Below are positions 9,391 through 18,726 of a stretch of 64,000 bases of DNA, piece by piece. Below the pieces are notes generated by a model. That model did no database searches. It worked only from the letters and a program-made list of their open reading frames with translations, and was not told the origin of the DNA. Both the position numbers and the translations under genes were made by a program. This DNA is from Cyclobacterium sp. (GTDB taxonomy: Bacteria; Bacteroidota; Bacteroidia; Cytophagales; Cyclobacteriaceae). How positions within the stretch are numbered: the stretch's first letter is position 1; each line of letters opens with the position of its first letter. The stretch is from positions 44,466-108,465 of the forward strand of contig NZ_JABURL010000060.1 of the NCBI RefSeq assembly GCF_014762705.1, in the 5' to 3' direction.

Positions 9391-9430
9391 CCTCCCTCCC
9401 TGTGTCACCTGCGACATGCCAGATTTCATA
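9391..9430. repeat. Copy 3 of the degenerate intergenic repeat
   Basis: It contains CCTCCCTCCCTGTGTCACCT followed by GACATGCCAGATTTCATA. It is the most divergent of the three copies and lies just before the terminator of the ccm operon. Confidence 0.45.
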
Positions 9431-9441
9431 CCTTTAAATTA

Positions 9442-9480
9442 AAAAAAAAAATAACCCCTAACTTAAATTAGGGGTTATCT
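9442..9480 (-). terminator. Rho-independent terminator of the ccm operon
   Basis: On the minus strand ATAACCCCTAA pairs with TTAGGGGTTAT around a short AT loop, followed by ten T residues. It lies about 30 bases after the ccmF stop codon. Confidence 0.85.
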
Positions 9481-9509
9481 TAATTTTCATAAGTTTTCTA
9501 AAATGTGGT

Positions 9510-12038
9510 TTATTCTAAACCTTTTCTTTTCATTTTCTGGAATTCGTCGAATCTTCGGAAAATAGCTACGGTAAATCCGATCAGCATGATGATGGTTCCG
9601 AGCCACAGCAGGTTGATCATGGGTTTCACAGCAGCTTTCATGACCACATAATCCTTTTGATAGGTGTTGACCTTAAAGACAAATTTATTTTCCTCAGGCA
9701 CAATATTGTCAACTTCCACCTTTATACCCAAATCATTGTCTACATCCACAATTTTTCCCACCTGATTTCCTCGAATCAGAAAAATCGGAGATAATTTTTT
9801 CTCCACATCATAATCCATGATGGTAAGTTCCGCTTTCACAGCAATGTCACCTTCTTCCAGCGTCATGCCTTCCACTTCATTGATTACTTCTGCCCCTTCA
9901 AACTGGGTGACGAAATCATTTATAAAAAACTGTTCCCCCGGAGCAGCATTGATAAATTTGTCTTCCTTCCATTCCGGTTCCTCATAATCATTGATAGCCG
10001 AAACATGGGTGTAGAGATCTCTGGAAAGATACCTTTTGGAGTCTGGAGAAGAAATCAAGCCCATGGTAGGGTTGGGTTGTGACATGGGGAAAAGTGTAAA
10101 TTTCAACTCATCCTCCTGGTAATATTCTACTTTAAAGTAAGAATTCTCCTGAAGCACCAAATCTAAGGTGTCTCCTTTTTGGTGATACTGTTTTCCACTC
10201 GATTCAATGGGCTCCAGTGCGATGGCCTGATTTACCGCACCTGTTTCCTCCATGGCATCTGCTTTGACATAGCCGGGAACACCCGCAACCTTTTTATACC
10301 TTCCCCTGTAGATGACCTCATATTCTTTCATTTGCAAAGGTTTGTTGATCCAAAGCAATACATTTTCTTTGTTCAACTCATCTTCCCAGTCTTTCTTGTA
10401 GGTCAAACCAGACATGTTGATGGAAATGGTATCGGAATAACCGGAAGAAAACATTACGCCTATCAATATCATGCCCAATCCTATATGAGCCAGAGAGCCC
10501 CCTGCCAGTTTAAAGGTTTTTTTCCTGAGCAACTTGATCAAAATGGTGCTGTTGGCCACTATGGTAAAGGCTCCTGCTAATACAATAATGATGTAGGAGA
10601 CATCATAAACCTTCCCAACGGTAATCACAATGGCCGCTAATACCATGGAAATGATGTAGGGAGTAACCAGGGCATTTTTTAAATCCTTTTTATCCATTTT
10701 GTTCCACCAGAAAAACTGTCCTATACCCGTAAGCAATGCCAGGGCCACGGCAAACCAGAGTTGAAACTTGGTATAAAATCCAATTTGATCTGCCGGAGGA
10801 GCAAGGTTGGAAAGCCCACCGAAACTCTCGATGATGGCATTGTATACAGGAATTGAGGTAGGGATGATCACTTGAAAGGCCATCAGCCCCAGTGTGGTGG
10901 CTCCTATGAATATCCAAAATTCCCGGGAGTAAACCGAAGCCTCTTTTTCGGAGGTAGGAATGTTTTTCCACTCTTTGATGGATAGCACCAGGGCTATAAC
11001 CAAAAAGAAAAGCATGTAAATCAGCAATTGTCCGGAAAGCCCCAGATCCGTGAATGAGTGTACCGAAGAATCTCCCAAAACCCCACTTCTGACCAGAAAG
11101 GTAGCATAGAGAACCAGGATAAATGAACTGATTACCAGAACTATGGCCGTTTTTAATGCAGTTGAGCTCTTTTTGAAGGTGATCATGGTATGGATAGCCG
11201 CTACCATAATGAGCCAGGGCACATAAACCGCATTTTCTACAGGGTCCCAGTTCCAGTACCCACCAAAATTAAGCGTGACATAGGCCCAGTAAGCCCCCAT
11301 AATGATACCCATCCCCAGAATCATGGCTGAGAAAATGGCCCATGGCAAAGCAGGGCGTATCCACTCAGCGTATTTTTTCAAGGCCAGTCCTGCCATCAGA
11401 AAGGCAAACGGGACCAGTGTAGAGGCATAGCCCAAAAACAAAGTCGGAGGATGAATGACCATCCAGATATTTTGGAGAAGGGGATTCAGGCCTGTGCCAT
11501 CCTCCGGAATAAATTCAGGATTGATTTGAAATATGGGTGCTTCGGACATGTCCCGGAGCAGCATGAACGGTGAACTTCCTATTTTGAGGTCTCCAATAAC
11601 AATACCCAGAATCATGGATACCAGAAAAGCCTGAACCAGGGTAAATACCACCATAACAGGTCCTTCCCAGAATTTATTGGTATGGATGACGACCAGTCCC
11701 AATACCACATTCCAGAATATCCATAAAATAAAGGCACCTTCCTGCCCCTCCCAAAAACTTGAGATCATGTAGTGCACCGGAAGGCCAGTGGAGGAATGGG
11801 AATAGGCGTAAAAATATTCGAAACGGTGATTGTATATGATTTCAAACAAGCAAAAGGCAATAGAGACAGATGCCAATCCATGGATGTAAAAAGTAATCCT
11901 GCTAAAATTTTTCCAGGAGGGTTTTTCGAGCTCGCTGGCCCGGGTGTAATAGAAATAAGAAAGGGCCGAAATCAAGGCACTGACAAAAGCCAGAATAACC
12001 ATAAAGTGACCCAAACTACCCACAAAGGTATTCATCAT
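9510..12038 (-). CDS. ccmF: Cytochrome c maturation protein CcmF/CcsA-type heme lyase
   Basis: An 842-residue polytopic membrane protein of the heme-handling superfamily that attaches heme to apocytochrome c. The WWD-type heme-binding loop is visible as GGYWNWDPVEN near residues 258-268. Conserved His residues lie in membrane segments before and after it, including the VIHPPTLFLGY motif near 193-203. A periplasmic domain spans roughly 545-795 and the last helix is near the C-terminus. The protein is longer than E. coli CcmF (about 650 residues), as is usual in Bacteroidota. It is the last gene of the operon and is followed by a strong terminator. Confidence 0.92.
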   Translation of the reverse strand: MMNTFVGSLGHFMVILAFVSALISALSYFYYTRASELEKPSWKNFSRITFYIHGLASVSIAFCLFEIIYNHRFEYFYAYSHSSTGLPVHYMISSFWEGQEGAFILWIFWNVVLGLVVIHTNKFWEGPVMVVFTLVQAFLVSMILGIVIGDLKIGSSPFMLLRDMSEAPIFQINPEFIPEDGTGLNPLLQNIWMVIHPPTLFLGYASTLVPFAFLMAGLALKKYAEWIRPALPWAIFSAMILGMGIIMGAYWAYVTLNFGGYWNWDPVENAVYVPWLIMVAAIHTMITFKKSSTALKTAIVLVISSFILVLYATFLVRSGVLGDSSVHSFTDLGLSGQLLIYMLFFLVIALVLSIKEWKNIPTSEKEASVYSREFWIFIGATTLGLMAFQVIIPTSIPVYNAIIESFGGLSNLAPPADQIGFYTKFQLWFAVALALLTGIGQFFWWNKMDKKDLKNALVTPYIISMVLAAIVITVGKVYDVSYIIIVLAGAFTIVANSTILIKLLRKKTFKLAGGSLAHIGLGMILIGVMFSSGYSDTISINMSGLTYKKDWEDELNKENVLLWINKPLQMKEYEVIYRGRYKKVAGVPGYVKADAMEETGAVNQAIALEPIESSGKQYHQKGDTLDLVLQENSYFKVEYYQEDELKFTLFPMSQPNPTMGLISSPDSKRYLSRDLYTHVSAINDYEEPEWKEDKFINAAPGEQFFINDFVTQFEGAEVINEVEGMTLEEGDIAVKAELTIMDYDVEKKLSPIFLIRGNQVGKIVDVDNDLGIKVEVDNIVPEENKFVFKVNTYQKDYVVMKAAVKPMINLLWLGTIIMLIGFTVAIFRRFDEFQKMKRKGLE

Positions 12039-12076
12039 GTTTAAATTCTTTTAAAATGTAACAGATCCCGAAAGTT

Positions 12077-12493
12077 TTAAGATGAAGTGGTTTTCACGTC
12101 TGTTTCCTGATATTTTGAGGGACACTTCATGAGGATTTTATCAGCCACAAACATTTTATCGGTTTTATAGGTACCGATGACTACTACCTGCTCAGACCGG
12201 ATAAAGTCTGCAGGAACGGGCTCATTGTAATATACTTCCTGTTCTGTTCCGTCATTGTCCACCATGACAAAGGTGAACGATGTTTTGTCTTCTCCTACTT
12301 CTATGCCCACCACTTGACCAGTCTGGTCTTTTTTTAACTCGCCTACCACATGGATGGCGGCTGTGTTACCATTTTTAGCCATGGATTTGGCTGTAGAAAA
12401 ACTTTCATACGTACTGGCATCACCTATGGAAGTGATGATGATGATGATGGCTACTCCTATGATGCCCAAGCCAATAATATGTCCTCTTTTCAT
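12077..12493 (-). CDS. ccmE: Cytochrome c maturation heme chaperone CcmE, CXXXY type
   Basis: A 138-residue protein with one N-terminal membrane helix (about residues 5-23) and an OB-fold periplasmic domain. CcmE carries heme covalently from CcmC to CcmF. In the standard E. coli form the heme ligand is His in HxxxY. Here the equivalent segment near residues 122-129 reads M-K-C-P-S-K-Y-Q, so Cys124 and Tyr128 make a CXXXY motif. That variant is known from some archaea and deltaproteobacteria. The identity is supported by length, fold pattern and position between ccmD-like and ccmF genes. Confidence 0.9.
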   Translation of the reverse strand: MKRGHIIGLGIIGVAIIIIITSIGDASTYESFSTAKSMAKNGNTAAIHVVGELKKDQTGQVVGIEVGEDKTSFTFVMVDNDGTEQEVYYNEPVPADFIRSEQVVVIGTYKTDKMFVADKILMKCPSKYQETDVKTTSS

Positions 12494-12496
12494 GGT

Positions 12497-12739
12497 CTAA
12501 TTTTTAAATTTTTCTTCCAGCCCGCTGATCTTTCTGTCGGTCTGTATCACATAAACCAAAATACCACCCAAAACAATTCCAATTATGGCAACTAACACAT
12601 AGATTTTTCCTTCCGACCTCATGCCGTCGGCCATTTGGACACTTGAATTCTGGTAATCCTCTTCTGTTATACCAATTTTGTCCTGAGCTTTTACCGAAAA
12701 GCTTACAATCAAAAGCAGGATGACGATACATTTTTTCAT
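12497..12739 (-). CDS. ccmD: Small CcmD-like membrane protein
   Basis: An 80-residue protein. The N-terminus is a cleavable signal peptide or first helix ending near K-A-Q. A second hydrophobic helix at about residues 47-66 is followed by a charged tail. This matches the small CcmD-like proteins found between ccmC and ccmE in Bacteroidota, which in E. coli help release holo-CcmE. It begins 1 base from the ccmC stop and ends 3 bases from the ccmE start. Assignment rests mostly on size, topology and position, because CcmD sequences are poorly conserved. Confidence 0.75.
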   Translation of the reverse strand: MKKCIVILLLIVSFSVKAQDKIGITEEDYQNSSVQMADGMRSEGKIYVLVAIIGIVLGGILVYVIQTDRKISGLEEKFKN

Positions 12740-12740
12740 A

Positions 12741-13415
12741 TTATTGATTGATCAATTTATCTTCCATTTTTCTTTCCAGGCGTCTGATCCTTACCCTTAT
12801 GGTACTTATCCATGCTCCGAGCAGGGTCCAGCCTATGATTGCAGGATAAAAAACTTTTCTCAAATTGCTATCCATATCATAAGCGTTAAATCCCGGATTG
12901 CCCCCGTTTCCCGGATGTAGACTATCCGTAAGTCTGGGTAATATAAATATCAGGGGAATAAAGGCGGCAAAGGCAAAAATACTGTACACGGCACTGATTT
13001 TTGCTCGCTGATACACATCCGTAAGGGAGTTTCTCAATACCAGATAGGCAAAATACATCAAAAGTCCAATGGCGGATGCGTTTAACTTTGGATCATTGGT
13101 CCAATAATCCCCCCAGGTGAATTTTGCCCAAACCATGCCTGTGGTTATCCCCACCACTCCGAAAAGAATGGCAGCATTGGTAAATTCCACCGCCATGTCA
13201 TCATGGGCCAGGTCTCCTGTCTTCAGGTGTTTGATGCCGTAATAAACGGCGACCACAAGCATCAATATCATGCCAAACCACATGGTAACATGAAAAAACA
13301 ATGCCCTGATGGTCTCATTCAAAATGGGTAACCTGGGCACGTCAATCAACAAACCTGCGATGATGGTATATGCCAATAAGGCAATGGCCAAAACTTTCCA
13401 CCAATAAGCTTTCAT
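12741..13415 (-). CDS. ccmC: Heme exporter/handling protein CcmC
   Basis: A 224-residue protein with six predicted membrane segments. CcmC presents heme to CcmE at the periplasmic face. The tryptophan-rich motif region is visible as WGDYWTNDPKLN near residues 125-136. Conserved His residues occur before it (FFHVTMWFG near 40-48), but the usual second His position is not obvious by eye. Length fits CcmC rather than the much longer CcmF. It lies 232 bases downstream of ccmB, the widest gap in the operon. Confidence 0.9.
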   Translation of the reverse strand: MKAYWWKVLAIALLAYTIIAGLLIDVPRLPILNETIRALFFHVTMWFGMILMLVVAVYYGIKHLKTGDLAHDDMAVEFTNAAILFGVVGITTGMVWAKFTWGDYWTNDPKLNASAIGLLMYFAYLVLRNSLTDVYQRAKISAVYSIFAFAAFIPLIFILPRLTDSLHPGNGGNPGFNAYDMDSNLRKVFYPAIIGWTLLGAWISTIRVRIRRLERKMEDKLINQ

Positions 13416-13647
13416 ATTTAAGCGTTTAATTGCCTGGGCCAGTTATCCTGCCTGCTATTACATCTGTAAATCCCCAGTTCTGATTGGCAAATAGGGAAAA
13501 TGTAAATGGGTGAGACAAGCAATTGACTCCTTATATCCGGGTACAAAATTAAGTTTTAAAAAGGGATTAATATACTTTTATCCAGTTTATTTGCTCACCG
13601 GTAAAAATCAGGTAGAAAGTAAGTTTTAATTGTTTGCAAATCTCAGA

Positions 13648-14313
13648 TCAGCTTCTCCAAAGGTAAGGGAAAAGAATATAGGCACTGGCGGTTACAAGGG
13701 CATTGATCGCCAGTAAAGTGAGGATTTTTTCCAAATTAATCTCCCTGTCTAATCCATCAATGGCGTTTTTTGAAACCTGAATGGCCATTAATAAGATAGG
13801 GATCAATACCGGGAAACTCAAAATTGCCATCAATGTACCGTTGTTTCCTGCTTTTGAGGCAATGGCAGAAACCATGGTCAGGGAAGCCGAAAAGCCCATG
13901 GCGCCCAGCAGCAGGTTCAGCATGAAAAGCGGTTTATCGGCTACGGGATTTCCAAATACCACACCAAAAACCACATATCCCAATAAGGCCAGTATCAGGG
14001 TTAGCAGGGTATTGTAAATGGTCTTGGATAATATGATGGCTTCCGGGGAGGCGATCATATAATAATACAATTGCCTTGCCTGGTGCTCCTGGACAAAGCT
14101 TTTGGCTACGGCATTTACCGAAGAAAATAAAATGATGATCCAATACAGGGCATTCCAAACCGGAACCTGCAGGGATCCGGAACCAGCCCCCATACTCAGG
14201 TAAGCCGTAAAGACCGCACTGATAACGTACAGAAGTATGCCGTTGATGGCATACTTTTGCCGCCACTCCAAAAGGGCTTCTTTTTTTACCAGTATGACAA
14301 TTTCTTTCCACAT
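13648..14313 (-). CDS. ccmB: Heme ABC exporter membrane subunit CcmB
   Basis: A 221-residue membrane protein with six hydrophobic segments and the N-terminal amphipathic E-I-x-x-L-x-x-K-E pattern of CcmB. It forms the membrane part of the CcmAB ABC transporter that drives release of heme-loaded CcmE. The ATPase gene ccmA, commonly adjacent, is not present in this window. Upstream lies a divergent DapA-family gene, so ccmB begins the cluster here. The intergenic region 13416-13647 towards ccmC shows no other gene. Confidence 0.9.
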   Translation of the reverse strand: MWKEIVILVKKEALLEWRQKYAINGILLYVISAVFTAYLSMGAGSGSLQVPVWNALYWIIILFSSVNAVAKSFVQEHQARQLYYYMIASPEAIILSKTIYNTLLTLILALLGYVVFGVVFGNPVADKPLFMLNLLLGAMGFSASLTMVSAIASKAGNNGTLMAILSFPVLIPILLMAIQVSKNAIDGLDREINLEKILTLLAINALVTASAYILFPYLWRS

Positions 14314-14497
14314 TGGGAGGCAAATATAGGCATAGAGGTGATTTTTGTCTGCAAATACAGTATTAATTTAATTCCTTGTTTACCGGAGATTAGTCTTTTT
14401 TACCGAATGACGGGTACCTATAATATAGGTTTTTTCCTTTATTGCCGTAATGGAAAATTGGAGAAAATAAATCCACATGCCAAAATTGTTAAATGCT

Positions 14498-15538
14498 ATG
14501 GAAAATAAGAAGACCAACGAATTAAAGAAAAGACGAAACTTCATGAAGAAAATGGTTATAGGGGTGGCAGCCGGCCTAGCACCGGATTTTGGACTGCATG
14601 CCCAAAACTTCAATAAGGAATCTATGAAGGAAAAATCCTTTGTGCCTGTCATGTTAACGCCCTACAAAAAAAACAAATCAGTGGACTATAATGGGCTGAA
14701 AGCCCTAACGGATCATTACCTGGCAGCCGGTGCAAGAGGATTTTTCGCCAATTGCCTGAGTAGTGAAATGTATGACCTGAGCCCTGAGGAACGGTTAAAA
14801 GTAACAAAAACAGTAGTGAACCAGGTAAATGGCCGCTATCCGGTGGTTGCTACCGGGTCCTTCGGTGAGAATACCTTTGAAATGGCAGAATTTTCCAAAA
14901 AATTAGTTGATACAGGAGTTGATGCAGTCATTTTAATTACTTCCCATTTTGCAGAATCTACAGAAACAGATGAAATAATGATACGCCGCCTGGAGGCCTA
15001 TTTGGACCAAACCAAGTCCATTGCCCTGGGTACCTATGAATGTCCAAGTCCATACAAAAGGATATTGTCATTGGAGGTACTGGATTTCCTTTTGGATACC
15101 GGGCGATTGGTTTACCACAAAGACACCACAGAAGACATCGAACGCATTCGTAAAAAGATTCTCCGATCAAAGGGATCTGATCTCGGTATTTATAATGCCC
15201 ATATTGGGAGTGCTGTTGCCTCACTGCGCGCCGGAGGAGCAGGATTATCTCCTATTGCAGGTAATTATTATCCAGAGATAATTGCATGGGTTTGCCAACA
15301 TGCCGACAACCCGGAGAAAAAGGCAGAAGTAGACTGGCTCCAGGAAAAATTACGGGAGATGGAATCCAAAATCACGGTCAATTATCAATTATCATCCCGG
15401 TATTACCTGAATAAATCCGGGCTGAACATGGAACTAAGCAGCCGAAGGGCAGACCAGCCCCTTAACAGCGGTCAGCAAAAACAAATTGATCTGGCCTTCC
15501 GGGAAGTTCAGGATTGGAAAGAAAGATTGGGAATATAA
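14498..15538 (+). CDS. Exported dihydrodipicolinate synthase (DapA) family protein
   Basis: A protein of about 346 residues of the DapA/N-acetylneuraminate lyase aldolase family. It has a Tat-like N-terminus, K-K-R-R-N-F-M, followed by a hydrophobic stretch, so it is probably exported. The start at 14498 was chosen because it immediately precedes this signal; an ATG at 14477 is also possible. The TIM-barrel core shows the candidate Schiff-base Lys in VYHKDTTED and the Tyr in GTYECPSPY, matching the catalytic pair of the family. The substrate is probably a 2-keto sugar acid and not the lysine-pathway intermediate. It is transcribed divergently from ccmB. Confidence 0.8.
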   Translation: MENKKTNELKKRRNFMKKMVIGVAAGLAPDFGLHAQNFNKESMKEKSFVPVMLTPYKKNKSVDYNGLKALTDHYLAAGARGFFANCLSSEMYDLSPEERLKVTKTVVNQVNGRYPVVATGSFGENTFEMAEFSKKLVDTGVDAVILITSHFAESTETDEIMIRRLEAYLDQTKSIALGTYECPSPYKRILSLEVLDFLLDTGRLVYHKDTTEDIERIRKKILRSKGSDLGIYNAHIGSAVASLRAGGAGLSPIAGNYYPEIIAWVCQHADNPEKKAEVDWLQEKLREMESKITVNYQLSSRYYLNKSGLNMELSSRRADQPLNSGQQKQIDLAFREVQDWKERLGI

Positions 15539-15568
15539 ATCCGCTATTCGGGAAGTGGTCCAAATAAA

Positions 15569-16846
15569 TCAGGAAATCCATTCAAAACCCAGGTAAGGTA
15601 TTAATACCTCCGGCATTTTTATACCTTTTTTACTTTGATTATTTTCCAGTAGTGCAGCCACAATCCTGGGTAATGCCAGTGCACTACCGTTTAGGGTATG
15701 GGCCAAAACGGTTTTTTTATTTTCATTTTTAAACCGGAGTTTCAACCGATTGGACTGGTAAGTTTCAAAATTACTTACAGAGCTGACCTCCAGCCACCTT
15801 TCCTGGGCTGCAGAAAACACCTCCATATCATAGGTTAGCGCAGCTGTAAAGCCCATGTCTCCACCACACAATCTAAGTACCCGATAGGGCAATTCCAGTT
15901 TTTGTAACAAACCCTGCACATGCAGACTCATGGCTTCCAAAGTTTGGTAAGAATGGTCGGGATGGGTGATTTGGACAATTTCTACTTTGTCAAACTGGTG
16001 CAACCGATTTAAACCCCTGACATGTGCTCCCCAATTACCTGCTTCCCTTCTGAAGCAAGGGGTGTAGCCAACATTTTTTTTGGGAAGATCAGCTTCTGAA
16101 AGCATGTCATTGCGGTACATATTGGTGATGGGTACTTCAGCAGTAGGGATAAGGTAAAGCCCGTCCTCAGTCGCCAGGTACATTTGGCCTTCCTTGTCGG
16201 GGAGTTGGCCTGTGGCATAACCGCTTTCTTCGTTGATCAGTACAGGGGGTTGGACCTCGTCGTAACCTGCCTTTTCCGCCTCATCCAGAAAAAAATTGAT
16301 CAGGGCCCGCTGCAGTTTGGCACCTTTTCCCTTATAAACAGGAAAACCCGCCCCGGTTATTTTTACTCCTAATTCGAAATCAACGATGTCATATTTTTTG
16401 ATCAAATCCCAATGAGGCAATTTATAGTCTGGCTCAAGATCAGGAAGTTCCCCATTTTGAAGGATCTCCTCATTGTCTTCGGCGGTTTTTCCTGCCGGTA
16501 CCGTATGATGAGGGACATTGGGGATGGTATAAAGCAATTGGGTCAGACTTTTTTCAGTAGTAATATAATCCTCCTCCAAAATTTTCACCTGGCTTTTGAT
16601 GGCCGCTGTCCGCTCTTTGGTTTTTTCAGCTGCTTCTTTTTCCCCTGCCTTCATGAGTTGACCAATCTGCCTGGCCAGGGCATTGGATTCAGCTTGTAGT
16701 CCATCCCTTTCCAGCTGGATTTGTTTTCTTTGATCGTCCAATTCCAAAACCTGATGGAGCAGGCTTTCCGGATTTTTCAGGTTTCTTTTTTTTAATCCTT
16801 CGCAGGCATGGTCAAAACGTTCTCTTATCTCATTAACCTGAAGCAT
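15569..16846 (-). CDS. serS: Seryl-tRNA synthetase
   Basis: A 425-residue class II aminoacyl-tRNA synthetase that charges tRNA-Ser. The N-terminal tRNA-binding coiled coil covers about residues 1-110. Class II motif 2 appears as the FRREAGNWG segment near 266-275. Motif 3 appears as the LNGSALALPR segment near 385-395. Length is standard. The gene is convergent with the DapA-family gene (30-base gap) and divergent from the PIG-L gene. Confidence 0.98.
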   Translation of the reverse strand: MLQVNEIRERFDHACEGLKKRNLKNPESLLHQVLELDDQRKQIQLERDGLQAESNALARQIGQLMKAGEKEAAEKTKERTAAIKSQVKILEEDYITTEKSLTQLLYTIPNVPHHTVPAGKTAEDNEEILQNGELPDLEPDYKLPHWDLIKKYDIVDFELGVKITGAGFPVYKGKGAKLQRALINFFLDEAEKAGYDEVQPPVLINEESGYATGQLPDKEGQMYLATEDGLYLIPTAEVPITNMYRNDMLSEADLPKKNVGYTPCFRREAGNWGAHVRGLNRLHQFDKVEIVQITHPDHSYQTLEAMSLHVQGLLQKLELPYRVLRLCGGDMGFTAALTYDMEVFSAAQERWLEVSSVSNFETYQSNRLKLRFKNENKKTVLAHTLNGSALALPRIVAALLENNQSKKGIKMPEVLIPYLGFEWIS

Positions 16847-17010
16847 ATATCTAATGGGCTATATTTTCGTTTCAAAATTCAGGATGCAAAGATAAGGAAT
16901 AAGTTTCGGGCAAAGCGGAGAATTCAGGGATAATTTGAATTTTGGGATTGGCAAAATAGGTCGAAATGACTAACTTCAACCTTTATCTTTTACCAACCAA
17001 TAATAAAGCT

Positions 17011-17886
17011 ATGAAATCAAAATTCCTCGGATTAATATTTTGTGTATTTTCCATTTCCTTTACTATGGCGCAGGAAGGCCCATTGAGGATCATCATGATT
17101 GGAGCTCATCCTGATGATTGCGATATCAAAGGAGGAGGGACAGCTTCCCTTTTTGTGGCCATGGGGCATCAGGTCAAATTTGTTTCAGTGACCAATGGAG
17201 ATGCCGGACACATGGAAGAGGGTGGTGGGATGTTGGCCAAGCGCCGAATAGCAGAAACCCAGGAGGTGGCGAGAAGGCTCGGTGTAGAATACGATGTCCT
17301 GGACAACCATGATGGGGAATTGTTGCCCACGCTTGAAATCAGGTTGCAGATCATTCGGAAAATCAGGGAATGGGATGCTGATGTGGTGATTGCGCCCCGT
17401 CCCAATGATTACCATCCGGATCACCGCTATACCGGAGTGCTGGTTCAGGATGCAGCCTATATGGTGGGTGTTCCCAATATTGCACCTGATACCCCCGCTT
17501 TGGACAAGAATCCGGTTTTCCTGTATTTTCAGGATCATTTTCAAAAGCCCAACCCTTTCGAACCACATGTAGCCATTGATATCAGTTCGGTGATTGATAA
17601 AAAAATTGACGGAATGGATGCGCACGAATCCCAATTTTATGAGTGGTTGCCCTGGATTGGTGGCTATGCCGATGAAGTACCGGAAGGAAAAGAAGCACGT
17701 AAGGAATGGTTGAAAGGAAAGCGATTTGGCAGCATTTCTCCCGCTGTAAGACTAAGTCTTGCAAAGTGGTATGGGGCCGAAAGGGCAAAGGAGGTACAAT
17801 ATGCAGAAGCTTTTGAGGTTTGTGAATATGGTTCGCAGCCCTCTGATGAGGAGCTGAAGAAGCTTTTTCCCATGCTGGGAGAGTGA
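17011..17886 (+). CDS. Secreted PIG-L/LmbE-family deacetylase
   Basis: A protein of about 291 residues. The start at 17011 gives a clean signal peptide ending near M-A-Q; an ATG 15 codons upstream is open but lacks sense as a secreted start. The zinc motif GAHPDD occurs just after the signal, and a second metal segment DYHPDHR lies about 100 residues later, as in LmbE-type N-acetylglucosaminyl deacetylases. It is larger than BshB and is exported, so it is not the bacillithiol deacetylase. It probably deacetylates an exported amino sugar or other glycoside. It precedes the SDR/FAH pair by 58 bases on the same strand. Confidence 0.85.
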   Translation: MKSKFLGLIFCVFSISFTMAQEGPLRIIMIGAHPDDCDIKGGGTASLFVAMGHQVKFVSVTNGDAGHMEEGGGMLAKRRIAETQEVARRLGVEYDVLDNHDGELLPTLEIRLQIIRKIREWDADVVIAPRPNDYHPDHRYTGVLVQDAAYMVGVPNIAPDTPALDKNPVFLYFQDHFQKPNPFEPHVAIDISSVIDKKIDGMDAHESQFYEWLPWIGGYADEVPEGKEARKEWLKGKRFGSISPAVRLSLAKWYGAERAKEVQYAEAFEVCEYGSQPSDEELKKLFPMLGE

Positions 17887-17944
17887 TTTTTTATCAACCA
17901 ACAGTTAAATAGGTTAGCAATAAACCAAAGGAAATAATAGACAC

Positions 17945-18703
17945 ATGAATGAAAAGAATATTTTGGTAACCGGAGGGGCCAGCGGGATTGGATTGGCTAT
18001 AGTCAAAAAGTTTGCCGCAGCAGGGTCAAGGGTTTACTTGCTGGATTTTAATCGTGAAAACGGACAAAAGGTAGCAGATGATTTGACCAACGAAGGTTTA
18101 AAGGTGGATTTTAGGCTGACCGATGTATCGGATCAGGAGCAGGTTAAAGAAGTCATGGATAGCATTGAAGGAAACCTGGATGTATTGGTGAACAATGCCG
18201 GTGTTGCACATATTGGTAATCTGGAGACAACAGAGGAGGCAGACATGGACCGCTTGTTTGCGGTAAATGTTAAGGGAGTATACAATTGCTCCAGGGCTGT
18301 GATCGGCAGGATGAAATCACAAGGCGGGGGAGTTATCATCAATATGGCATCTGTAGCTGCAACCATGGGGATACCCGACCGTTTTGCCTATTCCATGTCG
18401 AAGGGAGCCGTCCTTAATATGACCCTTACCATTGCCAGGGATTATGTAAAAGACAATATCAGGTGCAATGCCATTTCTCCGGCAAGGATTCATACACCAT
18501 TTGTAGATGACTACCTTTCAAAAACCTATCCGGGAAAAGAAAGGGAAGTATTTGATCAATTGGCAGCTACTCAGCCGGTGGGCAGGATGGGAAGTCCGGA
18601 AGAGGTGGCCAATATGGCTTATTTTTTGGCTTCCGATGAGGCTGCTTTCCTCACAGGAGCAGACTACCTGGTAGACGGAGGATTTTGTAAATTAAAAATG
18701 TAA
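17945..18703 (+). CDS. Short-chain dehydrogenase/reductase, probably sugar-acid dehydrogenase
   Basis: A 252-residue classical SDR. It has the TGGASGIG cofactor loop (residues 9-16), NNAG near 83-86, and the Ser136-Tyr149-Lys153 catalytic set with YSMSK. The Asp near residue 34 after the second strand suggests NAD preference. A fumarylacetoacetate-hydrolase-family gene follows 23 bases later. In L-fucose and similar deoxy-sugar-acid pathways these two families act in sequence, oxidising a 2-keto-3-deoxy acid and then cleaving the 2,4-diketo product. That pathway role is inferred from the pairing. Confidence 0.9.
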   Translation: MNEKNILVTGGASGIGLAIVKKFAAAGSRVYLLDFNRENGQKVADDLTNEGLKVDFRLTDVSDQEQVKEVMDSIEGNLDVLVNNAGVAHIGNLETTEEADMDRLFAVNVKGVYNCSRAVIGRMKSQGGGVIINMASVAATMGIPDRFAYSMSKGAVLNMTLTIARDYVKDNIRCNAISPARIHTPFVDDYLSKTYPGKEREVFDQLAATQPVGRMGSPEEVANMAYFLASDEAAFLTGADYLVDGGFCKLKM

Positions 18704-18726
18704 ACAATAAACAAAAAGGAAAACCA

